Origin: an uncultured Bacteroidales bacterium
GTDB lineage: Bacteria > Bacteroidota > Bacteroidia > Bacteroidales > FEN-979
Reading direction: 5' to 3'
Assembly (NCBI GenBank): GCA_903916595.1
Contig: CAIWXI010000021.1
Coordinates: forward strand, 1-32,656
DNA: 32,656 nucleotides
Below, piece after piece: positions 6,923 through 15,962 of the stretch. Every line of letters starts with the position of its first letter. Within the stretch, counting starts at the first letter, position 1. A program made the translations under genes and the position numbers. The notes beneath the pieces were generated by a model. It was not told the origin of the DNA and made no database searches. It saw only the letters and a program-made list of their open reading frames with translations.

Positions 6923-8645
6923 TAAATTTATTATAACTGCGATTCTTTCCTGGATGGTCCTGCTGCCGGCCAACACAGGAGTGGATTCAGGCAAATACCC
7001 CCGGAACTATTTTCGGTCACCTGTAGATTTTCCTATTTCCCTTTCAGGTTCTTTCGGCGAGCTTCGAAGAAACCATTTCCATTCGGGTATAGATATTCGC
7101 ACCGGGGGTGAAGTTGGCAAGCCCATAAGAGCTGTTGCCGATGGTTATATTTCAAGAGTATTTATTAATCAGGCCGGGTTCGGTAAAGCGCTTTACCTTA
7201 CTCATACCAATGGCTATACCACGGTTTACGGGCATCTGCTGAGATTCAACGGGGCCATAGGCCAGTGGATAAAAAATCAACAATACGAAAAGGAGTCTTT
7301 TGTGCTGGATATGCAGGTTTCCGAGGGTTTACTTAAGGTGAAAAAGGGCGACATCATTGCTTATTCCGGAAATTCGGGTGCTTCGGGAGGCCCTCACCTG
7401 CATTTCGAGATAAGGGTATCGGGCAGCCAGGAAGTGATCAACCCTCTGGAGTTTGGTTTCGATGTTCCTGATAATACTCCTCCAAAAATCACCGCCTTAA
7501 AGATCTATCCCTTTGATGCCATGGCTCTGGTAAACTTTGCAGATAAAGCCATGATGCTTCCGGTGACCGGGAGTGGTGGGACTTATTCTGTTAAAACCAC
7601 AGACACGATCAAGGTTTCGGGAAATATTATCTTCGGCCTGGAAACCACCGATTTCTCCGATAATTCAGGGATGAAGAACGGGGTACCTTCACTATCACTG
7701 TCTGTTGATAACGAGCAGATCTATTCACATCATCTCGAAAAGTTTGCTTTTGCCAACACCCGCTATGTGAACAGCCTGCTTGATTATCCCCTTCTCATTC
7801 AGTCCAACCGCAAGATTCAACGCTCGTACGTGGCCCCGAACAATAAAAACGATATTTACGGAAAAATCAAAAACCGCGGTATCGTCAATTTCAGCGACAA
7901 CAAGGCACATAAAGTAGTCTATACGGTGAGTGACCTGTTTGCAAACTCTTCTCGTCTTGTGTTCTGGGTAAAAAGCCATCCGCCCCCCGGGCGTCGTCCT
8001 GAAACAAAAACACAGCATGGTGTTCAGATCATGCGATGTGGCGAGGAGAATCATTTTGCAAGGACCGATGTAATGATGGATCTGCCCAGGGAAGCTCTTT
8101 ATGAGGACCTGGATTTTGAATATCTCTCGGATGCACCGATTCCCGGGACTTATGCCAGGATCCACCATTTACAGAACGAATACACTCCACTGCATGTCAA
8201 CTGCAGCCTGGCGATAAAGCCAACTTCTATTCCGAAGGATCTTATGGATAAGGCTCTTATCGTGGCTGTTGACGGTCATAAGTTTTATGCCAAAGGCGGC
8301 AGCTGGGAAAACGGTTTCCTGAAAACCCAGGTGAAGGATTTTGGAGATTACAGTATTGCTGTTGATACCGATCCCCCCGTGATCAGGCCGGTGAATTTGA
8401 AATCAGGGAAGATCGTCAGCAGAATGAACAGTCTTATGTTCAAGATCTCCGATAACCTCTCGGGGATCAAGTCGTACCGTGGAACTATGAATGGGAAGTG
8501 GGTTCTCATGGATTACGATGCCAAGAACAGCCTGCTTTCATACATAATCGATGAACATATGCCTAAAGGGAAAAATAATTTTCACCTGGTCGTAACCGAT
8601 GCTGTTGGCAATAAAAGCAGCTATGACGCTACACTCGTCCGCTGA
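6918..8645 (+). CDS. M23 family metallopeptidase (LytM-type)
   Basis: A 575-residue exported protein, probably a peptidoglycan hydrolase or a regulator of one. A signal segment (residues 1-20) precedes an early M23 domain at about 40-180. Its zinc site is visible: HFHSGID (His55, Asp59) and the C-terminal HLHFE motif (His160, His162). Both are intact, so the domain may be active. The remaining 390 residues are beta-rich with repeated Ig-like character (for example VTDAVGNKSSYDATLV at the end) and are typical of long Bacteroidota M23 proteins. The start ATG lies within a heptamer repeat; the next Met (residue 13) would destroy the signal segment, so 6918 is preferred. Confidence 0.92.
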   Translation: MIKFIITAILSWMVLLPANTGVDSGKYPRNYFRSPVDFPISLSGSFGELRRNHFHSGIDIRTGGEVGKPIRAVADGYISRVFINQAGFGKALYLTHTNGYTTVYGHLLRFNGAIGQWIKNQQYEKESFVLDMQVSEGLLKVKKGDIIAYSGNSGASGGPHLHFEIRVSGSQEVINPLEFGFDVPDNTPPKITALKIYPFDAMALVNFADKAMMLPVTGSGGTYSVKTTDTIKVSGNIIFGLETTDFSDNSGMKNGVPSLSLSVDNEQIYSHHLEKFAFANTRYVNSLLDYPLLIQSNRKIQRSYVAPNNKNDIYGKIKNRGIVNFSDNKAHKVVYTVSDLFANSSRLVFWVKSHPPPGRRPETKTQHGVQIMRCGEENHFARTDVMMDLPREALYEDLDFEYLSDAPIPGTYARIHHLQNEYTPLHVNCSLAIKPTSIPKDLMDKALIVAVDGHKFYAKGGSWENGFLKTQVKDFGDYSIAVDTDPPVIRPVNLKSGKIVSRMNSLMFKISDNLSGIKSYRGTMNGKWVLMDYDAKNSLLSYIIDEHMPKGKNNFHLVVTDAVGNKSSYDATLVR

Positions 8646-8651
8646 TTTGCT

Positions 8652-8659
8652 TAAATTTG
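8652..8659 (+). promoter_or_regulatory. guaA: -7 box directly in front of guaA
   Basis: TAAATTTG matches TAnnTTTG and ends four bases before the guaA ATG. By the usual geometry transcription would start at or next to the ATG, giving a leaderless or nearly leaderless mRNA. No TTG is seen at -33, so the match could be fortuitous, but murB shows the same arrangement with the same four-base gap. Confidence 0.5.
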
Positions 8660-8663
8660 CAGC

Positions 8664-10193
8664 ATGCAAGAAACCATCCTTATCCTCGATTTCGGATCAC
8701 AGTACACCCAGCTTATTGCACGCAGGGTGAGGGAACTGAATGTATACTGCGACATTCACCCGTATAACAACTTCCCCAGGGATATTCCCGGTTTAAAAGG
8801 TGTTATCCTTTCGGGCAGTCCCTTTTCGGTGCGCGACCAAAACGCCCCTTTTCCCGACCTTAAGGGGATCAAAGGCATGCTGCCTGTTCTGGGTGTTTGC
8901 TACGGCGCTCAGTTTCTGGTACACTCTTCGGGTGGCGAGGTGGCTCCTTCGAAAATCCGTGAATACGGCCGCGCCAACCTGGGCTTTATTGACCAGGAAT
9001 GCCGGCTGCTGCAGGGCATGGCTAAAGGTTCCCAGGTTTGGATGTCACATGCCGATACCATCCTGAAGGCTCCGGCAGGTTTTAAAATCACTGGCTCTAC
9101 TACCGATGTGGAATACGCCGCGTACAAAATTGAAGGTGAAGAAAGTTATGGAATTCAGTTTCATCCCGAAGTGTACCATACCACTGAAGGCCTGCATTTA
9201 CTCAAAAATTTTATTGTAAATATCTGCGGATGTACCCAGGACTGGACCCCGGAATCTTTTATTGAAACTACGGTTAAGGATCTCCAGTCAAAACTCGGGA
9301 ACGACCGGGTGGTGCTTGGTCTTAGCGGGGGTGTTGATTCTTCGGTTACGGCCATGCTGCTCAACCGGGCTATCCATAAGAACCTGTATTGCATTTTTGT
9401 TGATAACGGATTACTGCGGAAAAACGAATTCCAGAAGGTCCTTGAGCGCTATAAAAAACTTGATCTGAACGTAATAGGAGTCGATGCATCAGACCGCTTT
9501 CTCGATGCGCTTGCAGGGGTTTTTGATCCGGAGAAAAAACGAAAAATTATTGGCCGGATATTCATTGAAGTGTTCGATGAGGAAGCCCATAAATTAAAAG
9601 ATATCTCCTGGCTGGCCCAGGGTACCATATATCCCGACGTGATCGAGTCTCGCTCTGTGAAAGGCCCTTCGGCTACCATCAAATCGCATCATAATGTTGG
9701 GGGACTCCCTGATCACATGAAGCTGAAAATCGTGGAACCTCTTAACAGTTTGTTTAAGGATGAGGTACGAAGGGTTGGGCTGAAACTGGGTCTTGAACCG
9801 GAATTTATCAATCGGCATCCTTTCCCTGGACCGGGGATGGCCGTGCGTATCATCAGCGACCTTACATATGAAAAGGTACGTTTACTGCAAGAGGTAGATG
9901 ATATATTTATCTCCGGCCTGCGTAAACATGATCTCTACCACCAGGTATGGCAGGCTTTTGCAGTGTTGCTTCCGGTACAGTCGGTAGGTGTGATGGGCGA
10001 TGAGAGGACGTATGAAAATGTTGTAGCTTTACGCGCCGTGACTTCCACAGACGGGATGACGGCCGACTGGGCTCACCTCCCGCATGAATTCCTGGCGAAA
10101 GTGAGCAATGAAATCATTAATAAAGTTAAAGGAGTTAACAGGGTGGTTTATGATATCTCTTCGAAACCGCCGGCAACGATAGAGTGGGAGTGA
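8664..10193 (+). CDS. guaA: GMP synthase, glutamine-hydrolysing
   Basis: Converts XMP to GMP using glutamine and ATP, the last step of guanine nucleotide synthesis, in the cytoplasm. The N-terminal class I amidotransferase domain has nucleophile Cys79 in VLGVCYGAQ and the His167/Glu169 pair in FHPEV. The ATP pyrophosphatase domain has the P-loop SGGVDSS at 221-227. The dimerisation domain holds the family motifs GLPDHMKL and [12 protein letters not shown], and the protein ends with the usual KPPATIEWE. At 509 residues it is full length, with all catalytic residues in place. It follows the M23 gene by 18 bases, yet carries its own possible -7 box. Confidence 0.98.
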   Translation: MQETILILDFGSQYTQLIARRVRELNVYCDIHPYNNFPRDIPGLKGVILSGSPFSVRDQNAPFPDLKGIKGMLPVLGVCYGAQFLVHSSGGEVAPSKIREYGRANLGFIDQECRLLQGMAKGSQVWMSHADTILKAPAGFKITGSTTDVEYAAYKIEGEESYGIQFHPEVYHTTEGLHLLKNFIVNICGCTQDWTPESFIETTVKDLQSKLGNDRVVLGLSGGVDSSVTAMLLNRAIHKNLYCIFVDNGLLRKNEFQKVLERYKKLDLNVIGVDASDRFLDALAGVFDPEKKRKIIGRIFIEVFDEEAHKLKDISWLAQGTIYPDVIESRSVKGPSATIKSHHNVGGLPDHMKLKIVEPLNSLFKDEVRRVGLKLGLEPEFINRHPFPGPGMAVRIISDLTYEKVRLLQEVDDIFISGLRKHDLYHQVWQAFAVLLPVQSVGVMGDERTYENVVALRAVTSTDGMTADWAHLPHEFLAKVSNEIINKVKGVNRVVYDISSKPPATIEWE

Positions 10194-10196
10194 TCT

Positions 10197-10224
10197 CAGA
10201 TGGCAGATAGCAGATGGCGGATAA
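10197..10224 (+). repeat. Short (CAGATNN) heptamer array
   Basis: Four units in phase: CAGATGG, CAGATAG, CAGATGG, CGGATAA. It starts three bases after the guaA stop codon and lies 15 bases before the LysM gene. It has the same family and orientation as the array inside that gene. Confidence 0.85.
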
Positions 10225-10239
10225 TATAATTTCTGAAAG

Positions 10240-11757
10240 ATGAATAGAGTATTTTTTATTCTTGCCTTTTTTACAACGACGCTAAGCCTGTACGCCCAGT
10301 CATACCAGGAACAGCTCAAAGCCATTCACTCGAGTGTAGTTGAGGAAAAGGACGGCAAGTCGTATTATATTCATACCGTTAAGAAAGGTCAAACCTTATA
10401 CATGATCTCCAAATCTTATGGAGTTGAGGTAAATGATATTATTGCAGAGAACCCTGTTGTGAAGGAAGGTCTGAAAGCCGGACAAAAATTGTATATCCCT
10501 TTTTCTGTCCAGAAAAAAGAGGAGATTCCCGTGAAGAAGATTTCAGATAGCAGATCTCGGATATCAGATGGCAGATCTCAGATAACAGATGGCGGATCTC
10601 AGATAACAGATGGCAGATCTCAGATAACAGATGGCAGATCTCCAGTTTCTGACATCCCCTGCGGTTCAGACACTGCCGCCTGCAAGAGGCATTACAAGGT
10701 CGTTCTGATGCTGCCTCTTTACCTGGACGAGGTAACTGCAATGAATCCTGAAACTGCCACGGAAGAAGCTGTGTTAAACTGGAACTCATTGAAATATCTG
10801 CCGTTTTATGAAGGCTTCAGGCTGGCGGTGGATTCGCTTCAGAAACAGGGACTGCATCTTACGCTGAATGTTTATGATCTGAGCAAGGACAGCCTTAAAA
10901 CCTCGCAGTTGCTGAAGAAACCTGAAGTCAGATCGGCCGACCTGATCATTGGGCTGCTATTCAACAAGAATTTTCAGATGGTTGCAAAATTCGCCCATGA
11001 AAAACATATCCCCATCGTTAACCCAATCAGTGAACGTGGGGAGATCCTCATCAACAACGATATGGTGTTCAAAGCAAACCCTTCACGTGCTTCAATGCTC
11101 GAAGTCCTTGCCGATTATATTCAGAAGAGCATGTACCGGGGGCAGATATTGATCATCAGAAACGGTCAATACAAGGATAGGGATATTGCAGAAAGGCTCA
11201 AAAAGGAATGTCTGGAAAGGAATCTGAACGTTGTTCTGGCCGAAGGGCAGGATGTTGCTATTGGCAAACTTTCTAAAACAAAGGAAAACGTGATTGTTGC
11301 TTTTACCGACAATAATGTGTATGCCCTCGACCTGATGCGAAGGTTCTACGAGTTGCGTAACGATTATAAAATTAGCCTGGTCGGGCTTCCTGGATGGGAG
11401 AAAATTGAAGGTCTGGAAACAGATTTCCTGAATGGCCTTAATACCCACCTGGTTTCTCCTGCTTTCGTCAATTATTCCGACGCCGGAGTGAAAAATATCA
11501 TACTTCGTTTCCAGCAACAGTACAAAACCGATCCCGAACCACTGGCCTTTCAGGGTTTCGATGTGGGGTTTTACTTTCTGTCGGCTTTGATGAAGTTCGG
11601 AAAACAGTTACCGAAGTGTATAACTGATTTCAGGCTAAATACCTCTCAAACAAGTTTTGAGTTTGTGAGGTCGGGCAATAATAACAGCAACGGTTTCGAG
11701 AATCGCCGCTGGTCGGTATACAAATATGAAAATTTTAAGCTGGTAAGGGTAAATTAA
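10240..11757 (+). CDS. LysM domain fused to a periplasmic binding-protein domain
   Basis: This 505-residue exported protein has a signal peptide (residues 1-19, cleavage near LYA-Q). One LysM peptidoglycan-binding domain lies at about 43-87, from YYIHTVKKGQTLYMISKSYG to AGQKLYIPF. A linker at 101-136 is built from repeated SQITDGR-like heptapeptides. A type I periplasmic-binding-protein-like domain runs from about 150 to the end (LPLYLDEVTA, VNPISERGEI, and a late FQGFDVGFYFLSAL). Such LysM plus amino-acid-receptor-like fusions are known in Bacteroidota; the ligand is unknown. The linker is coded by a 98-base heptanucleotide array (10544-10641). The stop overlaps the convergent stress-protein gene by four bases. 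Confidence 0.88.
   Translation: MNRVFFILAFFTTTLSLYAQSYQEQLKAIHSSVVEEKDGKSYYIHTVKKGQTLYMISKSYGVEVNDIIAENPVVKEGLKAGQKLYIPFSVQKKEEIPVKKISDSRSRISDGRSQITDGGSQITDGRSQITDGRSPVSDIPCGSDTAACKRHYKVVLMLPLYLDEVTAMNPETATEEAVLNWNSLKYLPFYEGFRLAVDSLQKQGLHLTLNVYDLSKDSLKTSQLLKKPEVRSADLIIGLLFNKNFQMVAKFAHEKHIPIVNPISERGEILINNDMVFKANPSRASMLEVLADYIQKSMYRGQILIIRNGQYKDRDIAERLKKECLERNLNVVLAEGQDVAIGKLSKTKENVIVAFTDNNVYALDLMRRFYELRNDYKISLVGLPGWEKIEGLETDFLNGLNTHLVSPAFVNYSDAGVKNIILRFQQQYKTDPEPLAFQGFDVGFYFLSALMKFGKQLPKCITDFRLNTSQTSFEFVRSGNNNSNGFENRRWSVYKYENFKLVRVN
10544..10641 (+). repeat. In-frame array of 14 CAGATNN heptamers
   Basis: Fourteen 7-base units fill 98 bases within the LysM gene. Most read CAGAT followed by CT, AA or GG; two begin CGGAT. 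The ordered trio CAGATCT-CAGATAA-CAGATGG recurs, giving a 21-base higher-order period, which in protein is a 7-residue repeat (SQITDGR). No stop codon arises in the reading frame used. Confidence 0.95.
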
Positions 11758-12632
11758 ACTCTCGCAGCCGGCAATGCAAGCAGGGGTACATTTGTTGCAA
11801 AGAGGTTCTTTTTTGTAATGTTCCGGGTAAATACCATATAAACCAACGAACGCTTGTGAGGCTGGAAAGCGATAAGGTTGATGAGCTTGCCTTTTACATA
11901 TTGATCAATCGTCTCCTGGTTCTCACCTCCGATCTCAATAATATTGAAATGTATTCTGCCTTCCGAGGCTTCCTTTGCGAAACCCGACTGCAGAGCCTTC
12001 ATCTTTTCCTCTGCCTCGGCCAGTTTTGATGTATGGCAGAAATGTACCGCGTGAACCTGGTTCCGGAATGGTCTGAACAGTTCCAGCAGGGTAGTTATCG
12101 ATTGACGGTTGCCTTCAGAAAGGTCTGCGGCGAACATTACGTTTTCAAAGCCTTTAAAGTTTTTCAAAACCGGGATCGTAAAAACCGGGACCTTTACATG
12201 GTCGATAATATAAGTTGAGACTTTCCCCCATACATTCAGGTTATTGCCTTTTCCCGTTGTGCCCGTGACTATGAGATCGGGTTTGAATTCATTATACATC
12301 TCCATCAGCTCATGCTCTACTTCGCCACCACTCACATGTGTTGAGATACTGACGTTTTCAAGACCCTTGTCTCTGATGCGAGTTTCAAGCTTTTCATGAA
12401 GTTCTTTCATGCTGACTTCCGACTGTTTATAGATCTCCCTCATCAGCTGCTCATTATACATAGTAGCCATATCGAGGGTGTCGGGAAAACTCGTATCAGT
12501 CAGAATGATCTGGTCAAAATACGTATGGAACAGTTTCAGCTCGGCCCCATAAGTGGCTGCAAGTTCCAGGGCATACTGGCATGTGATGTCGGTATGCTGC
12601 GAGAAATCAACGGGTACTAATATTTTTTTCAT
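11754..12632 (-). CDS. Universal stress protein with two Usp domains
   Basis: This 292-residue cytoplasmic protein is made of two Usp folds in tandem. The first starts MKKILVPVDFSQHTD and ends with the nucleotide-loop region VTGTTGKGNNLNVWGKVSTYI; the loop only approximates the G-x2-G-x9-G-S/T consensus. The second (from about residue 160) begins NVMFAADLSEGNRQS and lacks a clear nucleotide loop. Tandem UspA proteins of this size are common in Bacteroidota and are linked to general stress; a specific role cannot be read from sequence. Its start lies 26 bases inside the end of the upstream glycosyltransferase gene, so the two are probably co-transcribed. Confidence 0.92.
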   Translation of the reverse strand: MKKILVPVDFSQHTDITCQYALELAATYGAELKLFHTYFDQIILTDTSFPDTLDMATMYNEQLMREIYKQSEVSMKELHEKLETRIRDKGLENVSISTHVSGGEVEHELMEMYNEFKPDLIVTGTTGKGNNLNVWGKVSTYIIDHVKVPVFTIPVLKNFKGFENVMFAADLSEGNRQSITTLLELFRPFRNQVHAVHFCHTSKLAEAEEKMKALQSGFAKEASEGRIHFNIIEIGGENQETIDQYVKGKLINLIAFQPHKRSLVYMVFTRNITKKNLFATNVPLLALPAARV

Positions 12633-13758
12633 AGTGTAAAATTAAAACATCCTGAAGTTCTTTGCAATTTTTTTTATTTGAATAAGTAGCATTGAGGTGA
12701 ATCAGCCTGGCCTGTATCATCTCTTCCGTGAATTTTTCTTCAAAACAGCTCATTGCCTTCTCTCGCAATTCTTCCGGGCTGTTTCCGATAAGGCAGAGAG
12801 ATGAAAGCTGAGTGCCGGTGACCATGGCCTCGTTCACAAGACAGAACCTGCCGTTGTACAGGGCATTCAGCAGCTTCAGCTTTAAGCCCGTGGGCTGGAA
12901 GGTCACCATGATATGCAGATGGGCATCGCGGATCAGGTCGAACATCTTTTCTTCGGATGGATTTGCGATGATACGTATGTTCTTTCTTCTTCTGGCCATG
13001 GCCGAAATCATGGGATCGGGATTCTGACCGGCGATAACCAGCTCGGGCATTGAAGGATCCCATACTTTTTCAATAAGATACTTCGCTGCCTGTGCATTCT
13101 CGGGAACGCTGAGTTTACCGTGGTATAAGGCAAAACGACCGCTGCCTTCCTTCATGAAGATCCCGTCTTCCTTGTGAAAACTGGGCATGTACTCAATCCG
13201 TTTCGAAGGGAATTTTTTTTTCAGGTACTTCCTGTCCTCCTCCGAAACAACCAGCATGAGATCGGCATGCCTAAGGTATTGCTGGAACCGCTTCAGACGA
13301 AGGCTTTCTATGAAGAAAAACAATTTATTTTTTAATCCTTTACCTGCTTTGAATAAATGGAAGTAATACTGATGCTCTATATTGCTTTCGCGGTAAATTT
13401 TGTAACGTTTTGCAAACCGGCTGTCCTTTAACGGATGGCAGGTATGCAGTCCTTCAAACAGTATAGGATACCGGTCTTTTAAAAGATTTTTCTCAAGTTC
13501 CGCCGAGATCCTGCTGCCCACGATATAAGGCTTGAGGCTCAGATGGGTTTTTATTCCGCTCTTACGGGGGTAGTAGTTAACACTGAAACAAAGTTCTTCA
13601 AGTTTCTTCTCAGGCTTGCGGTTATATTCGAAGCAATGCAAATGAATTTTTATACCGGCTTCGCACAGGGTTTTGATTTTATAATAAACATCGATCACTC
13701 CCCCGTAATCGGGAGGATAAGGAATATCAAAGGCAATGATGTGAAGATGCAGATCCAT
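12607..13758 (-). CDS. Glycosyltransferase, GT-B fold (family 4-like)
   Basis: A 383-residue protein with the layout of GT-B sugar transferases. The N-terminal half opens LHIIAFDIPYPPDYGGVIDV, the GG loop near the acceptor site. The C-terminal half has VIAGQNPDPM followed by the later donor-site region LMVSFQPT-like (MVTFQPTGLKLKLLNAL), where Lys, Leu and Asn replace the usual E-x7-E pattern. The donor and product are unknown. It overlaps the upstream glycosyltransferase by one base (TGATG) and the downstream stress gene by 26. Probably an envelope or surface polysaccharide enzyme, by inference. Confidence 0.82.
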   Translation of the reverse strand: MDLHLHIIAFDIPYPPDYGGVIDVYYKIKTLCEAGIKIHLHCFEYNRKPEKKLEELCFSVNYYPRKSGIKTHLSLKPYIVGSRISAELEKNLLKDRYPILFEGLHTCHPLKDSRFAKRYKIYRESNIEHQYYFHLFKAGKGLKNKLFFFIESLRLKRFQQYLRHADLMLVVSEEDRKYLKKKFPSKRIEYMPSFHKEDGIFMKEGSGRFALYHGKLSVPENAQAAKYLIEKVWDPSMPELVIAGQNPDPMISAMARRRKNIRIIANPSEEKMFDLIRDAHLHIMVTFQPTGLKLKLLNALYNGRFCLVNEAMVTGTQLSSLCLIGNSPEELREKAMSCFEEKFTEEMIQARLIHLNATYSNKKNCKELQDVLILHYEKNISTR

Positions 13759-14894
13759 CAGCTTGCGTTTAATTGCTTCAATACATCCAGGAGAATCTTT
13801 TCCTCGTTTTCCCAGCAGAGCTCTTCAGCCGCCAGTTGAAGGTTTTGTTTGTATAGCTCCATCCTTTCTGTATTCATCAGCATGGCATCGATCCTTGAGG
13901 CCAGATGCTGAGGGTCGTGATTTTCGATAGTCTCACCGATGAAATATTTATCCAGCACGGCTTTCATCTCGGGAAAAGGTGATATCAATACGGGCACACC
14001 TGCCTGGATATAATCCATGAACTTGTTAGGAAGAGAAAAGTGATAATTCAGGCTTACATCTTTTTCTATAGATAAACCCAGGTCGGCTATCATGGTTATG
14101 GGAGGAAGTTCCCCGAAAGGAAGCTGTCCCAGGAAAACCACTCTGGCGCCTACTTTCTGATCAGAGGCAAATTGCCTGATCGTATCAAAAACATCACCTG
14201 TTCCGGCAATAATAAGCTTTGCATCAGTTCTCAGGAATTTCATAGCCTGGATGGCTTCCTCCAGTCCGCGGCCCACATTTACCGCACCCTGGTAAAGGAT
14301 GACTTTCTGGCCGGGTTCTATGCCGAACTTCGACTTGTCGGCCGGTTGTTGGGTTTGTTGTCTGAAGGGCACGTTCCTGATCACGGTCACGGGCACACCG
14401 TATTCTTCCTGGTATAAGCTGGCAATACTATGGTTCACAGCAATTACCGCATCGGGTTTGCGAAACGTGAAGTCTTCAATGGTTTTCCAGACTCGTGTCG
14501 TGAGTTTCCGCCCAACCAGCTCGGGAACCCCCCTGAAATACTCATGGCAGTCGTGTAGCAGCTTAACTTTACAGGCGAATATTCTTTTCAACTTCCATGC
14601 TGTATAGCAACCGGCAATAGTATCAGTGTCGTTCGACACGATGAGTTCCGCACGGCGAAACATCAGCAAAAAGAACAGACAGAGATTATAGTTTGCATAA
14701 AACATCGGACCTTTGTCGAAACTCAGTTTCATACGGTGCATACTGTAAGGTCGTGAAGCAAGAGGAAGACTGTTTTTCCGTTGCCTTCCCACAAGTAGCG
14801 TTTCATATCCGGCTTTGCTTAGCGCCATGCAGGTTCTGTGAACCCTTTGGTCGGTAGTAAGGTCGTTGGTGACCGCCACAATGGCTTTCTTCAT
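13758..14894 (-). CDS. Glycosyltransferase family 4 protein
   Basis: This 378-residue enzyme has clear GT4 features. The N-terminus is AIVAVTNDLTTDQRVHRTC with a Gly-poor acceptor loop. The middle has LLHDCHEYFRGVPELVGRK and the hinge KVILYQGAVNVGRGLEEAI, the usual start of the donor domain, then KLIIAGTGD, and a late LPNKFMDYIQAGVPVL segment in which the pattern for nucleotide-sugar binding is seen. No membrane segments. First gene of the leftward group with the next glycosyltransferase and the stress protein; its promoter (14922-14954) overlaps that of murB. Confidence 0.9.
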   Translation of the reverse strand: MKKAIVAVTNDLTTDQRVHRTCMALSKAGYETLLVGRQRKNSLPLASRPYSMHRMKLSFDKGPMFYANYNLCLFFLLMFRRAELIVSNDTDTIAGCYTAWKLKRIFACKVKLLHDCHEYFRGVPELVGRKLTTRVWKTIEDFTFRKPDAVIAVNHSIASLYQEEYGVPVTVIRNVPFRQQTQQPADKSKFGIEPGQKVILYQGAVNVGRGLEEAIQAMKFLRTDAKLIIAGTGDVFDTIRQFASDQKVGARVVFLGQLPFGELPPITMIADLGLSIEKDVSLNYHFSLPNKFMDYIQAGVPVLISPFPEMKAVLDKYFIGETIENHDPQHLASRIDAMLMNTERMELYKQNLQLAAEELCWENEEKILLDVLKQLNAS

Positions 14895-14911
14895 CAGTTT
14901 ATTCCTTTCAG

Positions 14912-14944
14912 GTTAACATAGCAAAGTTAATTTTTTTACTTTTG
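14912..14944 (+). promoter_or_regulatory. murB: Promoter of murB
   Basis: TACTTTTG (14937-14944) matches TAnnTTTG and ends four bases before the murB ATG, so the transcript should be leaderless or nearly so. GTTAA at 14912-14916 stands 25 bases before the TA, as in the lipoprotein promoter at 103-135. Confidence 0.6.
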
Positions 14945-14954
14945 ATACATGCAA
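14922..14954 (-). promoter_or_regulatory. Promoter of the glycosyltransferase operon, overlapping murB
   Basis: On the minus strand TAACTTTG (14929-14922) matches TAnnTTTG, with a TTG (14954-14952) 22 bases upstream, slightly longer than ideal. The TTG falls inside the first murB codons, and the -7 boxes of the two divergent promoters are only seven bases apart, so the two polymerases should exclude each other. Confidence 0.55.
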
Positions 14955-15962
14955 GTCTTAGAAAACATCTCCCTGAAACCCTATAATACCTTTGGCATTG
15001 ACGTGAAAGCACGGTATTTTGCCGAACTGTATTCCGATAATGATATCGCTGAATTCTACAGCTCTCTTACCCCTGAGCGCATACCCGTGCTCATCCTCGG
15101 AGGCGGCAGCAACGTGTTGTTTACAAAGGATTTCGAAGGCAGCGTGGCCTGTATCCGGAGCAAAGGCATTGTAAAACTGATGGACGATGAACAGCATGTT
15201 TATCTGAAGATAGCCGCAGGCGAAGTATGGGACGATGTGGTGAAATACGCCGTAGAGCACGGCTGGGGCGGGATAGAGAATCTTTCGATGATACCTGGTA
15301 GTGCCGGTGCCGGCCCGGTACAGAATATCGGTGCCTATGGCGTGGAATTTAAAGATGTGTTGTATTCGGTGGAAGTCGCTGATGTGATTTCCCGGCATTA
15401 CCGCTCGTTCAGGCCGGCCGACTGTGAATTCGGGTACCGCGGCAGCATTTTTAAAACACGGGAAAAAAACCGCTTCGTAATTAACAGCATCTGTCTGAAA
15501 CTCGATAAACAACCCGTGCTGAAACTTGATTATGGTGATATCCGCAAGGAACTCGTGAATGCCGGGATCAGAGACGTTACGATATCCTCCGTAAGAGATA
15601 TTATTATTAAGATACGCAGCCGTAAGCTTCCCGATCCGGCAATAATGGGCAATGCCGGCAGTTTTTTTATGAATCCTGTGATCTCTGCGGATGAGTACGA
15701 TCGGTTAATAACTGCCTACCCGCTGATGCCCACGTTCCGGAGTGGCGAAGCCATTAAGGTTCCAGGCGCCTGGCTTATCGAACAATGCGGATTTAAAGGC
15801 AAACGTTTCGGCGATGCAGGTGTGCATGAACACCAGCCACTGGTTTTAATCAATTATGGCAATGCCACTGGCGAGGAGATACTCGCCCTGGCAGAGAAAA
15901 TTATTAAATCTGTAAAGAAGAAGTTTGGTATCACTCTTGGAAAAGAGGTGAATATCTTCTAG
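14949..15962 (+). CDS. murB: UDP-N-acetylenolpyruvoylglucosamine reductase (MurB)
   Basis: Reduces UDP-GlcNAc-enolpyruvate to UDP-MurNAc with FAD and NADPH, the second committed step of peptidoglycan synthesis, in the cytoplasm. The N-terminal NTFGIDVKA and LGGGSNVLF mark the FAD-binding domain, [17 protein letters not shown] is the family's flavin loop, and [10 protein letters not shown] carries the catalytic serine. The end has the usual [15 protein letters not shown] and [10 protein letters not shown]. Its 337 residues correspond to the longer (type I, E. coli-like) form. The stop overlaps the convergent pyrD stop by four bases. Confidence 0.97.
   Translation: MQVLENISLKPYNTFGIDVKARYFAELYSDNDIAEFYSSLTPERIPVLILGGGSNVLFTKDFEGSVACIRSKGIVKLMDDEQHVYLKIAAGEVWDDVVKYAVEHGWGGIENLSMIPGSAGAGPVQNIGAYGVEFKDVLYSVEVADVISRHYRSFRPADCEFGYRGSIFKTREKNRFVINSICLKLDKQPVLKLDYGDIRKELVNAGIRDVTISSVRDIIIKIRSRKLPDPAIMGNAGSFFMNPVISADEYDRLITAYPLMPTFRSGEAIKVPGAWLIEQCGFKGKRFGDAGVHEHQPLVLINYGNATGEEILALAEKIIKSVKKKFGITLGKEVNIF

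Noticed and set aside
10439-10789. Minus-strand open frame with repeated EICHLLS
   Set aside because: It is the reverse reading of the heptamer array within the LysM gene; the plus-strand gene has clear domains.
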